Shown: one piece after another, positions 1 to 10,113 of the stretch
Layout of the letters: each line of letters starts with the position of its first letter
Numbering within the stretch: the first letter of the stretch is position 1
DNA from: an uncultured Hoeflea sp.
Lineage (GTDB): Bacteria; Pseudomonadota; Alphaproteobacteria; Rhizobiales; Rhizobiaceae
Assembly (NCBI RefSeq): GCF_947501405.1
Contig: NZ_CANMVK010000001.1
Coordinates: 1,550,001-1,614,000 of the forward strand
Direction: 5' to 3'
Length of the DNA stretch: 64,000 nt
Program-made: the position numbers and the translations under genes
The notes under the pieces: generated by a model
Databases searched by the model: none
Told to the model about the DNA's origin: nothing
Seen by the model: only the letters and a program-made list of their open reading frames with translations

Positions 1-718
1 CATGCGGGGCTGCCGGCAGTACGAAAGTCATCTGAGGATTAAGTTCGATGAGCCGAGCCGCAGCGCTGGCGAACACATCCGTCAGACGGGCAATTTCGCC
101 GCGCCGCGAACCGGGAAGGATCAGGCACAGCGGCGGGGCATCGCTTGGAATGGTGCTTTCGCGGCGCGCGGCTTGGGATTTCTGAGCGGCGATCAGTCCG
201 GAATCGTCCAGGAGCCGGTGCCCGACATAGGTCAGCGGCGGCCCGCCGAGGCTGGCGACAATTTCCGGCTCGAAAGGAAAGATCGACAACACATGATCGA
301 CATAGGCGCGCATGGCGGGCGCGCGCTCAGGCTTCCAGGCCCAGACCGTCGGGCAGACATAATTGATGATCTTGAGTCCCGGTAGAGCCTTGCGGACCTT
401 TTTGGCGACGCGATGGCTGAAATCGGGGCTGTCGATGATCAATAGGCAATCAGGCCGTGCGGCGATGATCGCGTCCGCGGTTTGGTCGATGCGTCTGATC
501 AGCCGCGGCAACCGCGCGATAACCGCGGAAAACCCGATGATCGATAATTCGCTGTAATCGAACAACGAAACCAGGCCCTCGTTGATCAGCTGCTCACCGC
601 CTACGCCGATCAGCTCCGGGCGCTGCCCGGTCATTTCGGTCAGGGCGCGGACCAGATCTCCGCCCAGAATATCGCCGGAAGGCTCGCCGGCCACGACCGC
701 CAGGCGCAGGGCGCTCAT
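1..718 (-). CDS. lpxB: Lipid-A-disaccharide synthase LpxB (3' end cut by window edge)
   Basis: LpxB is the inner-membrane-associated GT19 glycosyltransferase that joins UDP-2,3-diacylglucosamine to lipid X to give the lipid A disaccharide. The first 239 codons are visible and the frame is open to base 1. It opens MSALRLAVVAGEPSGDILGG, the typical N-terminal nucleotide-binding stretch, and continues with IGVGGEQL and VCPTVWAWKPERA, both characteristic of the family. The start ATG (716-718) overlaps the TGA of lpxI in an ATGA junction, which argues for translational coupling. It is the last visible gene of the lipid A operon. The C-terminal third lies outside the window. Confidence 0.95.
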   Translation of the reverse strand, partial: MSALRLAVVAGEPSGDILGGDLVRALTEMTGQRPELIGVGGEQLINEGLVSLFDYSELSIIGFSAVIARLPRLIRRIDQTADAIIAARPDCLLIIDSPDFSHRVAKKVRKALPGLKIINYVCPTVWAWKPERAPAMRAYVDHVLSIFPFEPEIVASLGGPPLTYVGHRLLDDSGLIAAQKSQAARRESTIPSDAPPLCLILPGSRRGEIARLTDVFASAAARLIELNPQMTFVLPAAPH

Positions 719-1602
719 AGTGTGTCCTTTGTGTAGCCGAACGGGATGATCCCGGTCACGAACAGCCCGAGCCGGTCGGCTTCGGCAATCGCCTCGTCGC
801 GATCAAGAACCAGCGATCGCCCGGCTTCAAGCGCGATCCCGGCCAGGCCGGCCGCATGGGCGTTGATTACCGTCTCCGGGCCGATCGAGGGCAGATCGGC
901 GCGCTCGTCCTGGGTGGGCTTGCACATCTTTGCCAGAACTCCGCGTGCGCCGGTGCGAAGCCTGCCGTTCGCCCTGAGCTCGGCCACCCGCGCAAGCATC
1001 GCATCAGTGCCTTCAAGCCCCTCGAGCGCCACCACACGTCCGCCGGCAGATACCGCGCCCTGGCCGATGTCAAGCCGGCCCAGCGCCAGTGCGGCGTCAA
1101 TGGCGGCAGTCATGTCGGATCTGTCGGCCGCCCGCGGCCCGTGCCGGCCCAGCGGCCCCTCCGCGCCGAGCAGTCCGGGCGCAATTTCCTGAGCACCCAA
1201 TACGCGCACCCCGTGGTTTTCTAGCACGCGGATCGCGGCGCGCAGGACACTGTCGTCTCCGCCCGAAAGCAGCGCCTTGAGCGCCGACGGGGCAGCCCTC
1301 AGGGAGGCCCAGGTGGGCCGAATGTCGGCCAGCCGCGGGCGCCGGGCAATGCCGCCGGCCATCACCACAGCGCCGATCTGCTCGCGCCGTAACAGCGCCG
1401 AGACCTCGGCCAGATTGCCGATCGGCACCTGCGCATGGTCGAAATCCGTCCAGTCCTGGTCGGCTTCGCCTTCAATGGCGAGAATGAAAGGGTCGCTCGC
1501 TTGTTCGCGCGCCGCGCGGGCGACAATCAGCGGAAACCGGCCCCTGCCCGCCAGGATCGCCAAGCGTCCGGGAAAGCTCGGCACGGACGCTGCGGCGGAC
1601 AC
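715..1602 (-). CDS. lpxI: UDP-2,3-diacylglucosamine pyrophosphatase LpxI (DUF1009)
   Basis: A 295-residue protein of the LpxI family, which hydrolyses UDP-2,3-diacylglucosamine to lipid X and UMP. This is the fourth lipid A step, done in most alphaproteobacteria by LpxI rather than the unrelated LpxH. It opens with LAILAGRGRFPLIVARAA, carries MAGGIARRPRLADIRP near residue 80, and has GPETVINAHAAGLAGIALEA near the C-terminus, all LpxI-like. Its place between lpxA and lpxB is the standard alphaproteobacterial arrangement. It starts 5 bases after lpxA ends and overlaps lpxB by 4 bases. Family and position agree, so the call is secure. Confidence 0.95.
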   Translation of the reverse strand: MSAAASVPSFPGRLAILAGRGRFPLIVARAAREQASDPFILAIEGEADQDWTDFDHAQVPIGNLAEVSALLRREQIGAVVMAGGIARRPRLADIRPTWASLRAAPSALKALLSGGDDSVLRAAIRVLENHGVRVLGAQEIAPGLLGAEGPLGRHGPRAADRSDMTAAIDAALALGRLDIGQGAVSAGGRVVALEGLEGTDAMLARVAELRANGRLRTGARGVLAKMCKPTQDERADLPSIGPETVINAHAAGLAGIALEAGRSLVLDRDEAIAEADRLGLFVTGIIPFGYTKDTL

Positions 1603-1607
1603 CGGAG

Positions 1608-2438
1608 TCAGCCCCGCTGTCCCCGGGCCGGAGACGACAGAGCGCGTTCGCTTTCAGCGTCAATAAAGCTGATGATGTCGGCCACGGCCGGATTGAGATC
1701 AGTCTGGGCGCGCACGCGGGCGATGTTTTCGCGGATCGGGCTCGCGGGATCGAAGATGGTCTTGTAGGCCCGGCGCACGGCGTGGATCGACGGGCGGTCA
1801 AATCCGGATCGCTGCATACCGATGATGTTGAGCCCCATCAACACACCCGGGTTGCCGTTGAGCATGCCATAGGGAATGACATCATTGCTCACCGCCGCCA
1901 ATCCACCGATGAACGCATGATGGCCAATGCGGGTGAACTGATGCACGGCTGCGCCGCCACCCATGATGACCCGATCTCCAACGGTGACATGCCCGGCGAG
2001 CATCACATTGTTGGATAGGATAGCGTTGCTGCCGACATGGCAATCATGGGCCACATGAGAATAGGCCAGAAACATCGAGTTGTCGCCGACCGTTGTCTTG
2101 CCGCCCGAATCCGCCATCCCGGGATGCATGGTGACGCCTTCACGGATGGTGCATCCGCAACCGATGATCAGTTCGGTGTCCTCGCCTTTGTAGTTGACGT
2201 TTTGCGGCGCACAACCAAGCACAGCATTCGGAAACACAATCGTGCCGGCGCCGACCGAGGTGCGACCGAGAATGACCCCGTGGCTGAGAACCTGGACATT
2301 GTCGCCAAGCCGGACCTTGGAGCCGATGTGGCAAAAGGGGCCGATCTCGACGTTATGTCCGAGCTGCGCGCCCTCTTCGACAATGGACGACGGGTGAATG
2401 CGGGCAGGATGCAGGGCGGCGGGAGCGGGCGTGGTCAT
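1608..2438 (-). CDS. lpxA: Acyl-ACP--UDP-N-acetylglucosamine O-acyltransferase LpxA
   Basis: LpxA adds the 3-O hydroxyacyl chain to UDP-GlcNAc, the first committed step of lipid A synthesis; it is a cytosolic trimeric left-handed beta-helix enzyme. The 276 residues begin with hexapeptide repeats ([20 protein letters not shown]) and contain [15 protein letters not shown], which holds the catalytic histidine region. A short helical C-terminal domain follows ([20 protein letters not shown]). Length is normal (about 260-275). It overlaps fabZ by 4 bases and precedes lpxI by 5, consistent with one polycistronic message. The motif [14 protein letters not shown] near residue 170 is also typical. Confidence 0.97.
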   Translation of the reverse strand: MTTPAPAALHPARIHPSSIVEEGAQLGHNVEIGPFCHIGSKVRLGDNVQVLSHGVILGRTSVGAGTIVFPNAVLGCAPQNVNYKGEDTELIIGCGCTIREGVTMHPGMADSGGKTTVGDNSMFLAYSHVAHDCHVGSNAILSNNVMLAGHVTVGDRVIMGGGAAVHQFTRIGHHAFIGGLAAVSNDVIPYGMLNGNPGVLMGLNIIGMQRSGFDRPSIHAVRRAYKTIFDPASPIRENIARVRAQTDLNPAVADIISFIDAESERALSSPARGQRG

Positions 2439-2908
2439 TCAGCTTCGCTTTCTGAAGGCGCCAGCATGGCGCCGATGTCGGCCTCGGCGGCTTTGACGCC
2501 ATCAACGGTGGCCTCGCAGTGAAACCGCCAGATGTTGCCCCGCTGCTTGATCTTGGTGACATGATATTCCAGCCGGTCGCCTGGCACTACCGGCTTGCGG
2601 AATTTGGCGTTGTCGATTGTCATGAAATAGACCAGGTGGTCGCCGCCCCCTTGCGCCTTGGCGCAAATTGCGCCGGCGGTCTGGGCCATCCCCTCAATAA
2701 TCAGAACCCCAGGCATGATCGGATTGCCGGGAAAATGTCCGGTGAAATGCGGTTCGCTGGCTGTCACATTCTTGATGCCGATGGCGGAATTGTCCGCGTC
2801 AATATCGATAATCCGGTCGACAAGCAGAAACGGATAGCGGTGCGGCAGCAGGCGCATGATGTCCTTGATGCCGGCGCTTTCCAGCGTCTTTGTCTGGTCT
2901 TGGGTCAT
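2435..2908 (-). CDS. fabZ: 3-hydroxyacyl-ACP dehydratase FabZ
   Basis: FabZ dehydrates beta-hydroxyacyl-ACP in fatty acid elongation and sits at the branch where hydroxyacyl-ACP goes either to lipid A or to phospholipid. The 157-residue product has the hot-dog fold signatures [14 protein letters not shown] (catalytic His) and [19 protein letters not shown] (catalytic Glu). A longer open frame exists upstream, but the ATG at 2906-2908 gives [20 protein letters not shown], the expected N-terminus. That ATG overlaps the lpxD stop as ATGA. The 3' end overlaps lpxA the same way. The co-transcription with lpxD and lpxA fits control of the shared hydroxyacyl-ACP pool. Confidence 0.96.
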   Translation of the reverse strand: MTQDQTKTLESAGIKDIMRLLPHRYPFLLVDRIIDIDADNSAIGIKNVTASEPHFTGHFPGNPIMPGVLIIEGMAQTAGAICAKAQGGGDHLVYFMTIDNAKFRKPVVPGDRLEYHVTKIKQRGNIWRFHCEATVDGVKAAEADIGAMLAPSESEAE

Positions 2909-3969
2909 TGGCCTTCTTCGCCTTTTCGCCTGGTCTTTTTGCCAAATGCGCGCGCATTGGCCTGTGCCGCATCCCGCAGGAAGCCCTGCATCGGACGGGC
3001 TGGTATTCCGCCCCAGCGGGCGCCTGCGGGAACATCGGTCCCGACACCGCTCAACGCTGCGATCTGTGCCCCATCGCCGACATTCAAGTGCCCGGCTATG
3101 CCAGCCGCGCCGCCGATCATCACGCCGTCTCCAACGGTCACACTGCCGGCAATCCCGACCTGCCCTGCCAACGCGCAATGGCGGCCAATGCGCACATTGT
3201 GGCCAATCTGGACCAGATTGTCGATCTTGGTGCCTTCGCCGATCACAGTGTCGCCGAGCGCACCGCGGTCGATGGCGCTGTTGGCCCCGATCTCAACCCG
3301 GTCCTGAATGATCACGCGGCCGATTTGCACGATCTTGTGCATGCCCGCCGGACCGGGCGCGTAGCCAAAACCATCCTGACCGATACGCGCGCCCGGATGC
3401 AGGATCACGTGGTCGCCCAAAATCGCATGTTGCAGTGTCACGCCGTGACCCACATTGCCATTCCGCCCGATCCGGCAGCCCGGACCGATGATGGCGCCGG
3501 CGCCAATGATCGTCCCTGAACCGATTTCGGCACCCTTGCCGACATGGGCGCCGGCCTCGACGATCACCCCGTCCTCCAGATGCGCTCCGGCGTCGATATG
3601 GGCGGCTGACGAAATCCCGGTCTCGCCAGTCAGGCCGGATGGACGCATCGCATCAGGCGCCAGGATGGCACCGGCAAGCGCAAAGGCGGTTTGCGGCTTT
3701 TCGGATATCAGCGCTGCGACGCCCTGTGGAACATCCGCAAGATCCAGGCCGCGGACAAACACCGCGCCCGCTCTGGTGCGCCGGAGTTCGGGCCGCGCCT
3801 TGTTTGAATTGCAAAATGTCACGTCACCCGAGCCCGCCTGTTCCAGCGAGGCAGGCCAGGTGATGCGACGTTCCGCAAAAGCGGAATCGGTCAATTCCGC
3901 TCCGCACCGATCTGCAAGATCCGAAAGCGAGATGCCTTCATGTGGGGAGAAAAAGCGGATTGTATCCAT
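2905..3969 (-). CDS. lpxD: UDP-3-O-(3-hydroxyacyl)glucosamine N-acyltransferase LpxD
   Basis: LpxD attaches the second hydroxyacyl chain, to N-2 of UDP-3-O-acylglucosamine. The 354-residue product has an N-terminal alpha/beta uridine-binding domain (about 1-115), then hexapeptide repeats forming the left-handed beta-helix (about 120-310), and a C-terminal helix ending in a basic stretch ([11 protein letters not shown]). The segment [20 protein letters not shown] contains the conserved catalytic histidine region. It begins 48 bases downstream of bamA and overlaps fabZ by 4 bases. Length and gene order are standard for this order of bacteria. Confidence 0.97.
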   Translation of the reverse strand: MDTIRFFSPHEGISLSDLADRCGAELTDSAFAERRITWPASLEQAGSGDVTFCNSNKARPELRRTRAGAVFVRGLDLADVPQGVAALISEKPQTAFALAGAILAPDAMRPSGLTGETGISSAAHIDAGAHLEDGVIVEAGAHVGKGAEIGSGTIIGAGAIIGPGCRIGRNGNVGHGVTLQHAILGDHVILHPGARIGQDGFGYAPGPAGMHKIVQIGRVIIQDRVEIGANSAIDRGALGDTVIGEGTKIDNLVQIGHNVRIGRHCALAGQVGIAGSVTVGDGVMIGGAAGIAGHLNVGDGAQIAALSGVGTDVPAGARWGGIPARPMQGFLRDAAQANARAFGKKTRRKGEEGQ

Positions 3970-4017
3970 ATGGAGACCGGAATGGGAGATCGGGTGGCGT
4001 TGCCGCCACCCGCATCA

Positions 4018-6426
4018 TCAGAAGCGCGTGGAAGCGCCGAAGCCGAATTTCTTGATCTCGTCGTAGCTTTCCTTGGCCACGGGCTCGGCATAGTAGACGC
4101 GCAGCGGACCAAACGGCGATGCCCAGGTAATGCCGACGCCGACCGATGCACGCCATTCCATGTCTGAGCCGACGATCGTTTGATTGGCACAACTGGTCGG
4201 CACAGCAGAACCGCCAGCCGGAACGGCAGTGCCGGTGCATGTCAGATCTGCGGCGCTGATGTCGCTGCCATAAAGCGTGCCTGCGTCAGCAAACAGGTTG
4301 AGCCGGAGGCCGGTCTCGCGAGAGATCATCGGCATCGGCGCCGACACTTCGACCGTGCCGTTGAAATAGGTGGTGCCGCCGATTTCGCCGGCATCTACGC
4401 CGTTCTGGAACACGCGCGGCCCCAATCCGCGGCTATCGAAGCCACGAACGGTTTCCTGACCGATGAACAACTGATCGAAGACGCGCAGATTGGTGTTTCC
4501 GGTCGACATCACATGACCGCCGCCCACTGACACCCGTCCGATCATATCGGCGCTCTCAGACAGCATTTGGAAGTAATTGGCCTTACCCGTGGTCTTGATG
4601 AATTCGGAATCGAAGCCAAGTCCGGCATATTCCTGCGTAATGAAGGCCGAAATGCCCTCACGCGGCAATGTCCGGTCATCCAGTGTGCTGTAGGACAGCG
4701 TGTAGGAGATGGACGCCGTATCATGACCACCCGCCGCAATTGTGCGGTTGAGCGCGTTACGCTCCGGATTGGACGTGATTGTCCCGATGCCGGTGTAATC
4801 GGTCTGAGTGAACTTGAATGCCGCGGAGGCGTAGATTTCTTCGGTGATCGGAGCGCCGAGACGCAGATTGATACCCTGGTTTTCCACTTCGAAGCCGGAG
4901 TAGCTGGTATCTTCGCTGCGGAACACATCGAAGCCTGCTGCCAGACGGTACCCGAGGAAATAGGGCTCGGTGAAAGACAGGCTGTACTCACGCGAATCTT
5001 CGCCACCGCCCACGGATGCACGGATGAACTGACCGCGGCCCAGGAAGTTGCGTTCGGTGATGTCGATGGTCGCTGTGAAGCCGTCGGAGTTGGAGTAGCC
5101 GCCGCCGACGCCGAATTCACCGGTCGGCTGATCCTTCACATCAACAATCAGAACCACGCGGTCAGGCTGCGAGCCCGGCTGGGTCGAGATGTCGACAGAT
5201 GAGAAGAACTTAAGCGCCTCAAGCCGTTTCTTGGCGCGGCGCACCAGCACCTGGTTGAAGGCATCGCCTTCCGACAGATCGAACTCGCGACGGACGACAT
5301 AGTCGCGGGTGCGGGTGTTGCCGCGAATTTCGATCCGCTCGATATAGGCGCGGGTGCCCTCGTCCACCAGATAGATGACCGAGATGGTGCGGTTGTTGAA
5401 ATCGCGGTCGCCGCGCGGAGTGATCTGCGCGAACGGGTAACCCTGGGTCGCCACACGATCAGAGATCGCCAGGATCGTGTCCTCGACATCCTTGGCGCTG
5501 TAGACAGCGCCTGAACGTGTTTCGATCAGGCCTTCAAGCGATTGCGAATCGATGCCCGGAACCGTGCTTTCGATGCTGACATCGCCAAACACGTAGCGCT
5601 CGCCCTCTTCCACCGTGATGGTGACGACATATTCGTTGCGCGTCTCATCCAACTCGGCAAATGACGAAATAACGCGGAAATCCGCATAGCCGCGGTTGTA
5701 GTAGAAGCGACGCAGCAGCTCTTCGTCGGCGCGCAGCTTGTCCTCGTCATAGACATCCTTGCGGGTCAGGAACGACAATATGCCCGAGCGCTTGGTGGTG
5801 ATGACATCGGCCAGCCGGCCATCGCCGAAGGCCTGGTTGCCGACAAAGTTGATCGAGGAGATCTTGGTGCGGTCGCCTTCATTGATCTCGAAGGCGAGAT
5901 TGACGCGGCCGCCGGCCACCGGAACGAGCCGGGTGGTAACCACAGCGTCGCTGCGTCCGATCGCCGAATAGGCATCGCGGATTGCCTGTACGTCGGCCTC
6001 GAGAATGAGGTCGTTGTAGGCGCCGAGCTGACGGCTTTGAACCACTCGGCGCAGGTCTGCGTCCTTGAGCTTCTTGTTGCCGTTGAAAACCACCTGGTTG
6101 ATGACCTGATTTTCATCGACGTCGACGATCAGCGTCGAGCCGGAAACGCTGATGCGCACATCGGAGAACAAGCCGGTGGAAAACAGCCGCTTGACCGATT
6201 CGTCAATGTCGTTGTTGTCAAACCGCTGACCGGGAGCAATCGTCAGATTACCGCGCACGGTGGATGCATCAACGCGCGAATTGCCGCGGACATCGATACG
6301 GCTGACAACGGCTGCTTCCGCGACGGTCACGTTGGCGAACGTGGCAATGCCCGCTCCCGTCATGACGATCCCCGCACTCAGCGCAACCGCCGACACAGCG
6401 TTCAAAAGGTTTGAACCGGCCTTCAT
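4018..6426 (-). CDS. bamA: Outer membrane protein assembly factor BamA
   Basis: BamA is the essential Omp85 protein that folds and inserts beta-barrel proteins in the outer membrane. The 802-residue product has a cleavable signal sequence (about 1-38, ending TVAEAAVV), five POTRA domains (about 40-390, opening VSRIDVRGNSRVDASTVRG) and a C-terminal barrel that ends in phenylalanine (FGFGASTRF), as expected for an outer membrane barrel. The lid-loop motif VRGFDSRGLG is present near residue 670. It lies between rseP and lpxD, the usual order, with 204 bases of non-coding sequence in front that could hold a promoter. Length is typical (about 770-850). Confidence 0.97.
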   Translation of the reverse strand: MKAGSNLLNAVSAVALSAGIVMTGAGIATFANVTVAEAAVVSRIDVRGNSRVDASTVRGNLTIAPGQRFDNNDIDESVKRLFSTGLFSDVRISVSGSTLIVDVDENQVINQVVFNGNKKLKDADLRRVVQSRQLGAYNDLILEADVQAIRDAYSAIGRSDAVVTTRLVPVAGGRVNLAFEINEGDRTKISSINFVGNQAFGDGRLADVITTKRSGILSFLTRKDVYDEDKLRADEELLRRFYYNRGYADFRVISSFAELDETRNEYVVTITVEEGERYVFGDVSIESTVPGIDSQSLEGLIETRSGAVYSAKDVEDTILAISDRVATQGYPFAQITPRGDRDFNNRTISVIYLVDEGTRAYIERIEIRGNTRTRDYVVRREFDLSEGDAFNQVLVRRAKKRLEALKFFSSVDISTQPGSQPDRVVLIVDVKDQPTGEFGVGGGYSNSDGFTATIDITERNFLGRGQFIRASVGGGEDSREYSLSFTEPYFLGYRLAAGFDVFRSEDTSYSGFEVENQGINLRLGAPITEEIYASAAFKFTQTDYTGIGTITSNPERNALNRTIAAGGHDTASISYTLSYSTLDDRTLPREGISAFITQEYAGLGFDSEFIKTTGKANYFQMLSESADMIGRVSVGGGHVMSTGNTNLRVFDQLFIGQETVRGFDSRGLGPRVFQNGVDAGEIGGTTYFNGTVEVSAPMPMISRETGLRLNLFADAGTLYGSDISAADLTCTGTAVPAGGSAVPTSCANQTIVGSDMEWRASVGVGITWASPFGPLRVYYAEPVAKESYDEIKKFGFGASTRF

Positions 6427-6630
6427 TGATCTGCTTACCTTTTTTTACTCGAATGCCCCAACACGGTGGCACGCATCTTGAGTCATGACTTGCGCCCGTT
6501 TTACCCGCTTTTCCTACACAAGCAAGGGACGGAGTTAATTTCTGTTTACTTCCTTTGCAGGCGTGGCGCATTGGCCACGTCTGAGCAATTTCAAGGTTAA
6601 CAATCCGTTAGCACGGCTTGCCCGGTTTGT

Positions 6631-7764
6631 TCAACCAATCAGCATGCTGACATCGTTCCAGGTGGCGAACAACATCAGGGCCAGCACCAACGACAGCCCA
6701 AAACGGTAAGCCCACTCCTGCGCGACCTCGCCCGGCGGACGGCCGCGCAAGGCTTCCACGGCATAAAACACCAGATGCCCGCCATCGAGCATCGGGATCG
6801 GCATCAGATTGAGCAACCCGATGGAGACCGACAGCACTGCGGCGAGCTGTATGAGAGCACCGAGGCCCAGCGTCGACATGTCCTTGGAGTATTTTGCGAC
6901 CCGGATCGGCCCGCCGAGCTGATCGGCCTTCTCTCGCCCGGTGATAATGTTGCCGATATAGCCCACGGTTCGTGTCACAATGAACCAGCTTTGCGCCACA
7001 CCCTCGCCCACCGCTTCCAGCGGCCCATATTCGCGCACGCGGAAATTGCCGGCATCGGTGTCGGTGATCACCCCGATGCGGCCAACTTCCATCTTGTTGC
7101 CGAACGTATCGGAAATCTCGGTGCGCACGGGCGTCAGCGTCAGATCCACCATTTCGCCCTGGCGGTCCATCGTCAGGGTGATCGGAACCTCTGGACGGAC
7201 CGACACGTAGCGCTGAACATCGTCAAAGGTCTCGACTGCGATACCATCTATTGCCACAAACAGGTCGCCCGGCAGAACACCGGCGGCTTCCGCTGCGCTC
7301 TCAGCCTGGACTTCAGCCACCACCGGATCAGCGATCATGCGGCCATTGAAGCCGAACATCACCGCGAAGATCACAATCGCCAGAATGAAATTGGCCAGCG
7401 GACCAGCGGCCACGGTCGCGGCACGCCGCCACAGCGCTGCATCGGGGAAGGAATTGGCACGCTGGGAAGCGTTTAACTGCGGCCCCTCGCCGCCCGATGG
7501 CATGCTGGCGGCGTTTTCATCGCCTACGAATTTCACATAACCGCCCAGGGGAATCAGTGACAATTTCCATCGGGTTCCGTGACGGTCGGTGCGGCCGATT
7601 AGTTCGGGCCCGAAGCCGACCGAGAACACTTCGGCTCCAATTCCGCACCAGCGCCCCACCAGATAGTGGCCAAGCTCATGAAAAAAAACAACAATCGTCA
7701 AAACCAGCAGAAACGGCGGCAAAGCGCTCAGAATGCTCCCGGCTGAAGATGTGAGAAATTCCAT
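6631..7764 (-). CDS. rseP: RIP site-2 metalloprotease RseP
   Basis: RseP is a zinc intramembrane protease that cleaves anti-sigma factors and remnant signal peptides in the inner membrane. The catalytic FFHELGHYLVGRWCG sits in the first transmembrane helix, a PDZ domain lies in the middle (LPGDLFVAIDGIAVETFDDV), and the second catalytic element MPIPMLDGGHLVF is near the C-terminus. The frame is open further upstream. I chose the ATG at 7762-7764 (MEFLTSSAGSIL) because an AAAGGA lies about 10 bases before it; the ATG 9 bases upstream would have that Shine-Dalgarno only one base away. The product is 377 residues, normal for the family. Confidence 0.95.
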   Translation of the reverse strand: MEFLTSSAGSILSALPPFLLVLTIVVFFHELGHYLVGRWCGIGAEVFSVGFGPELIGRTDRHGTRWKLSLIPLGGYVKFVGDENAASMPSGGEGPQLNASQRANSFPDAALWRRAATVAAGPLANFILAIVIFAVMFGFNGRMIADPVVAEVQAESAAEAAGVLPGDLFVAIDGIAVETFDDVQRYVSVRPEVPITLTMDRQGEMVDLTLTPVRTEISDTFGNKMEVGRIGVITDTDAGNFRVREYGPLEAVGEGVAQSWFIVTRTVGYIGNIITGREKADQLGGPIRVAKYSKDMSTLGLGALIQLAAVLSVSIGLLNLMPIPMLDGGHLVFYAVEALRGRPPGEVAQEWAYRFGLSLVLALMLFATWNDVSMLIG

Positions 7765-7867
7765 GGCTGGCATATCCTTTAACCAAGCGGTGTCCGGCCC
7801 TTGTGGCCGGCCTGTCTGGCCCGTTCGCCGGACCGGGCTTATGCGCCCGACGGGCGGATTTTGCGCA

Positions 7868-8704
7868 CTATAATCCGAGCAACCTTGCCGCAAGCTCGTC
7901 TGCCACGCGGGCACGATCAGCCAGCGGCATCAGGTTACCAATCAAGAAGGCTGCGAATGCGGCAAAGACAAGGCCATCGACCCGATCCATCACGCCGCCA
8001 TGGCCGGGAATGAGCCGGCTTGAATCCTTGGCATTGAAACGGCGCTTGACCCAGGATTCGAAAAGATCGCCGATCTGAGAGGCCACCGAGAGCGCCAATG
8101 CCGACAACGGGAGCGCCCAACCTCCGCCCTGGCGGACGGCGAAGGCCACGCCCAGCCCGGCCGCAACCCCGGCCGCCGCACCGAAAATCGCACCCGACCA
8201 GGTCTTGCCCGGGGATATGCGTGGCGCAAGCTTGGGCCCGCCAAGCGTCCGGCCGCAGAAATAGGCCAGCGTGTCGGTCGACCAGACGATGGCGATGACG
8301 AACAGCATGGCGAACAGGCCAAACAGGCCTTCACCGCGGATTTCCGCCAGCGCCAGGCCCGAAAGACCGGCATAGAGCACCGCAACCGCCGGCCAGAGCG
8401 CGGCCCGCTGACGGACACCCGAAATCGCGGCGCCCAGGGCGCCGATGATGATTGCGGCCAACGCCATCGAGGGCAAGGACGTCAGAATGAACAGCGCGGT
8501 GGCCAAGACCGCCAACCAGCCAATGGCATTGGCGAGCGGTGCTTTGACGGGTGCGCCGGACATGGTCGAGAACTCGTAATGGATCAGCACCATGATGATG
8601 GCTGACAAACCCTTGAACCAGATGCCGCCGGCCCAGGTCATCGCCAGCACCAGCACACCCAGAATGACGCCGGAGATGATGCGCAGCCGCAATTCGGGCG
8701 ACAT
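7868..8704 (-). CDS. cdsA: Phosphatidate cytidylyltransferase CdsA
   Basis: CdsA makes CDP-diacylglycerol from phosphatidate and CTP, the entry point to all membrane phospholipids. The 278-residue product is largely hydrophobic with about eight predicted membrane segments. Near the C-terminus it carries the family signature as KDSSRLIPGHGGVMDRVDG (about 225-245), with the conserved aspartates. Its ATG shares one base with the uppS stop (TGATG), so the two are probably translationally coupled. The 103-base gap to rseP contains no obvious gene. Confidence 0.96.
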   Translation of the reverse strand: MSPELRLRIISGVILGVLVLAMTWAGGIWFKGLSAIIMVLIHYEFSTMSGAPVKAPLANAIGWLAVLATALFILTSLPSMALAAIIIGALGAAISGVRQRAALWPAVAVLYAGLSGLALAEIRGEGLFGLFAMLFVIAIVWSTDTLAYFCGRTLGGPKLAPRISPGKTWSGAIFGAAAGVAAGLGVAFAVRQGGGWALPLSALALSVASQIGDLFESWVKRRFNAKDSSRLIPGHGGVMDRVDGLVFAAFAAFLIGNLMPLADRARVADELAARLLGL

Positions 8705-9480
8705 CAGGAGCCGACCGCGAGTTCGGGTGTCTGGGAGAGCGCTCCGAAGCGCCGGTCGCGTTGAGCGTATTCCTCAAGCGCCTCGAGGAAGGCGGCGCGA
8801 TCGAAATCGGGCCACAGGCAAGGCATAAAGACAAATTCGGAATAGGCCGCCTGCCACAGCAGGAAATTTGACAGGCGCTTTTCGCCGCTGGTGCGGATCA
8901 CAAGATCGGGATCGGGGATACCAGCGGTGTCGACAAAGGCCGACAGGGTGAGTTCGTTGATTGTAGCCGGATCGAGGCGGCCTGACTGCGCCGCTTCGGC
9001 GATCCGCCGCGCGGCCCGCGCCAACTCGTCCCGGGCGCCGTAGTTGAACGCAATCACCAGGGTGACGCCGGTGTTTTCGCGGGTGCGCTCTTCGGCCTCG
9101 TCGAGCAGGGCGCGAATGTCGGACTGGATCGACTGGCGGCAGCCGATGACCTTCAGGCGCACGTTTTCGCGGTGAAGTTCGGCCAGATCCTTGCGGATGA
9201 AAAACCGCAGGATGCTCATCAAATCCGAGACTTCTTCCTTCGGCCGGTTCCAGTTTTCCGATGAAAAGGCAAAGAGGGTTAGGTATTCGATCTTGGCCTC
9301 GTGCGCGGTGCGTACGGCTTCACGGACCCGCTCGACCCCGGCGCGATGGCCTGCGGTGCGCGGCAATCCGCGCGCGGCAGCCCAGCGGCCATTGCCATCC
9401 ATGATGACGGCAACGTGCCTGGGCGCTTTGCTGTGTGGGTCGAGTTGCATCGTCTGGCTCTTGCCCCGTTGTGGCGACAT
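8704..9480 (-). CDS. uppS: Undecaprenyl diphosphate synthase UppS
   Basis: UppS is the cis-prenyltransferase that builds the C55 lipid carrier for peptidoglycan and O-antigen. The motif [20 protein letters not shown] near the N-terminus has the catalytic aspartate, [11 protein letters not shown] is the substrate loop, and [20 protein letters not shown] is the C-terminal signature. The full frame starts at 9480 (MSPQRGK, 258 residues). An internal ATG at 9448-9450 (MQLDPHSK) would give 248 residues and is also plausible, since family similarity begins just after it. It follows frr by 6 bases. Confidence 0.95.
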   Translation of the reverse strand: MSPQRGKSQTMQLDPHSKAPRHVAVIMDGNGRWAAARGLPRTAGHRAGVERVREAVRTAHEAKIEYLTLFAFSSENWNRPKEEVSDLMSILRFFIRKDLAELHRENVRLKVIGCRQSIQSDIRALLDEAEERTRENTGVTLVIAFNYGARDELARAARRIAEAAQSGRLDPATINELTLSAFVDTAGIPDPDLVIRTSGEKRLSNFLLWQAAYSEFVFMPCLWPDFDRAAFLEALEEYAQRDRRFGALSQTPELAVGS

Positions 9481-9486
9481 CTGCGC

Positions 9487-10047
9487 CTAAACCTGCATGA
9501 TCTCCTTTTCCTTCTCGACCAGCAGGCGGTCGATCTCGGCGATCGTGTCGTCGGTCATCTTCTGAACCTGATCCGATTCGCGGCGGCTGTCATCCTGGCT
9601 GATGTCGCCATCCTTTTCGGCCTTCTTGAGCTGGTCCATGCCATCGCGGCGCACGTTGCGGATCGCGATGCGCGCATTTTCAGCATAGGTGTGGGAAACC
9701 TTGACCAGCGACTTGCGCCGCTCTTCATTGAGCTCGGGCAGCGGAATCCTGAGATTCTGGCCATCAACAATGGGATTGAGGCCGAGATTGGCTTCGCGGA
9801 TGCCGCGATCGACGGCGCCCACCATCTGCTTGTCCCAGACCGAAACGCCAAGCATGCGCGACTCAGGCACGGTGACATTGGCCACCTGGTTGAGCGGCAC
9901 GCGTGAGCCATAGGCTTCGACCATCACCGGATCGAGCACATTGGCCGAAGCCCGGCCGGTGCGCAAAGAAGCTATGTCGCTCTTGAACGCTGTGATGGCG
10001 CCTTCCATGCGCCGTTTCAGTTCCTTCATATCAGCGGTCTCGCTCAT
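9487..10047 (-). CDS. frr: Ribosome recycling factor Frr
   Basis: RRF, with EF-G, splits the post-termination ribosome so it can start a new round. The 186-residue product has the two-domain tRNA-like layout. It opens with the long helix ([21 protein letters not shown]), has [21 protein letters not shown] at the domain hinge, and ends with helix bundle segments rich in Lys/Glu. A GGAGAG lies about 8 bases before the ATG. Length is nearly invariant in the family (185-186) and matches. It sits 66 bases downstream of pyrH. Confidence 0.97.
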   Translation of the reverse strand: MSETADMKELKRRMEGAITAFKSDIASLRTGRASANVLDPVMVEAYGSRVPLNQVANVTVPESRMLGVSVWDKQMVGAVDRGIREANLGLNPIVDGQNLRIPLPELNEERRKSLVKVSHTYAENARIAIRNVRRDGMDQLKKAEKDGDISQDDSRRESDQVQKMTDDTIAEIDRLLVEKEKEIMQV

Positions 10048-10113
10048 CGCCAGTCTCTCCTGCCATCCAAACTCATATCATGTCCGGCGCGCGGCCCGAC
10101 CGCGTCTTGCAAG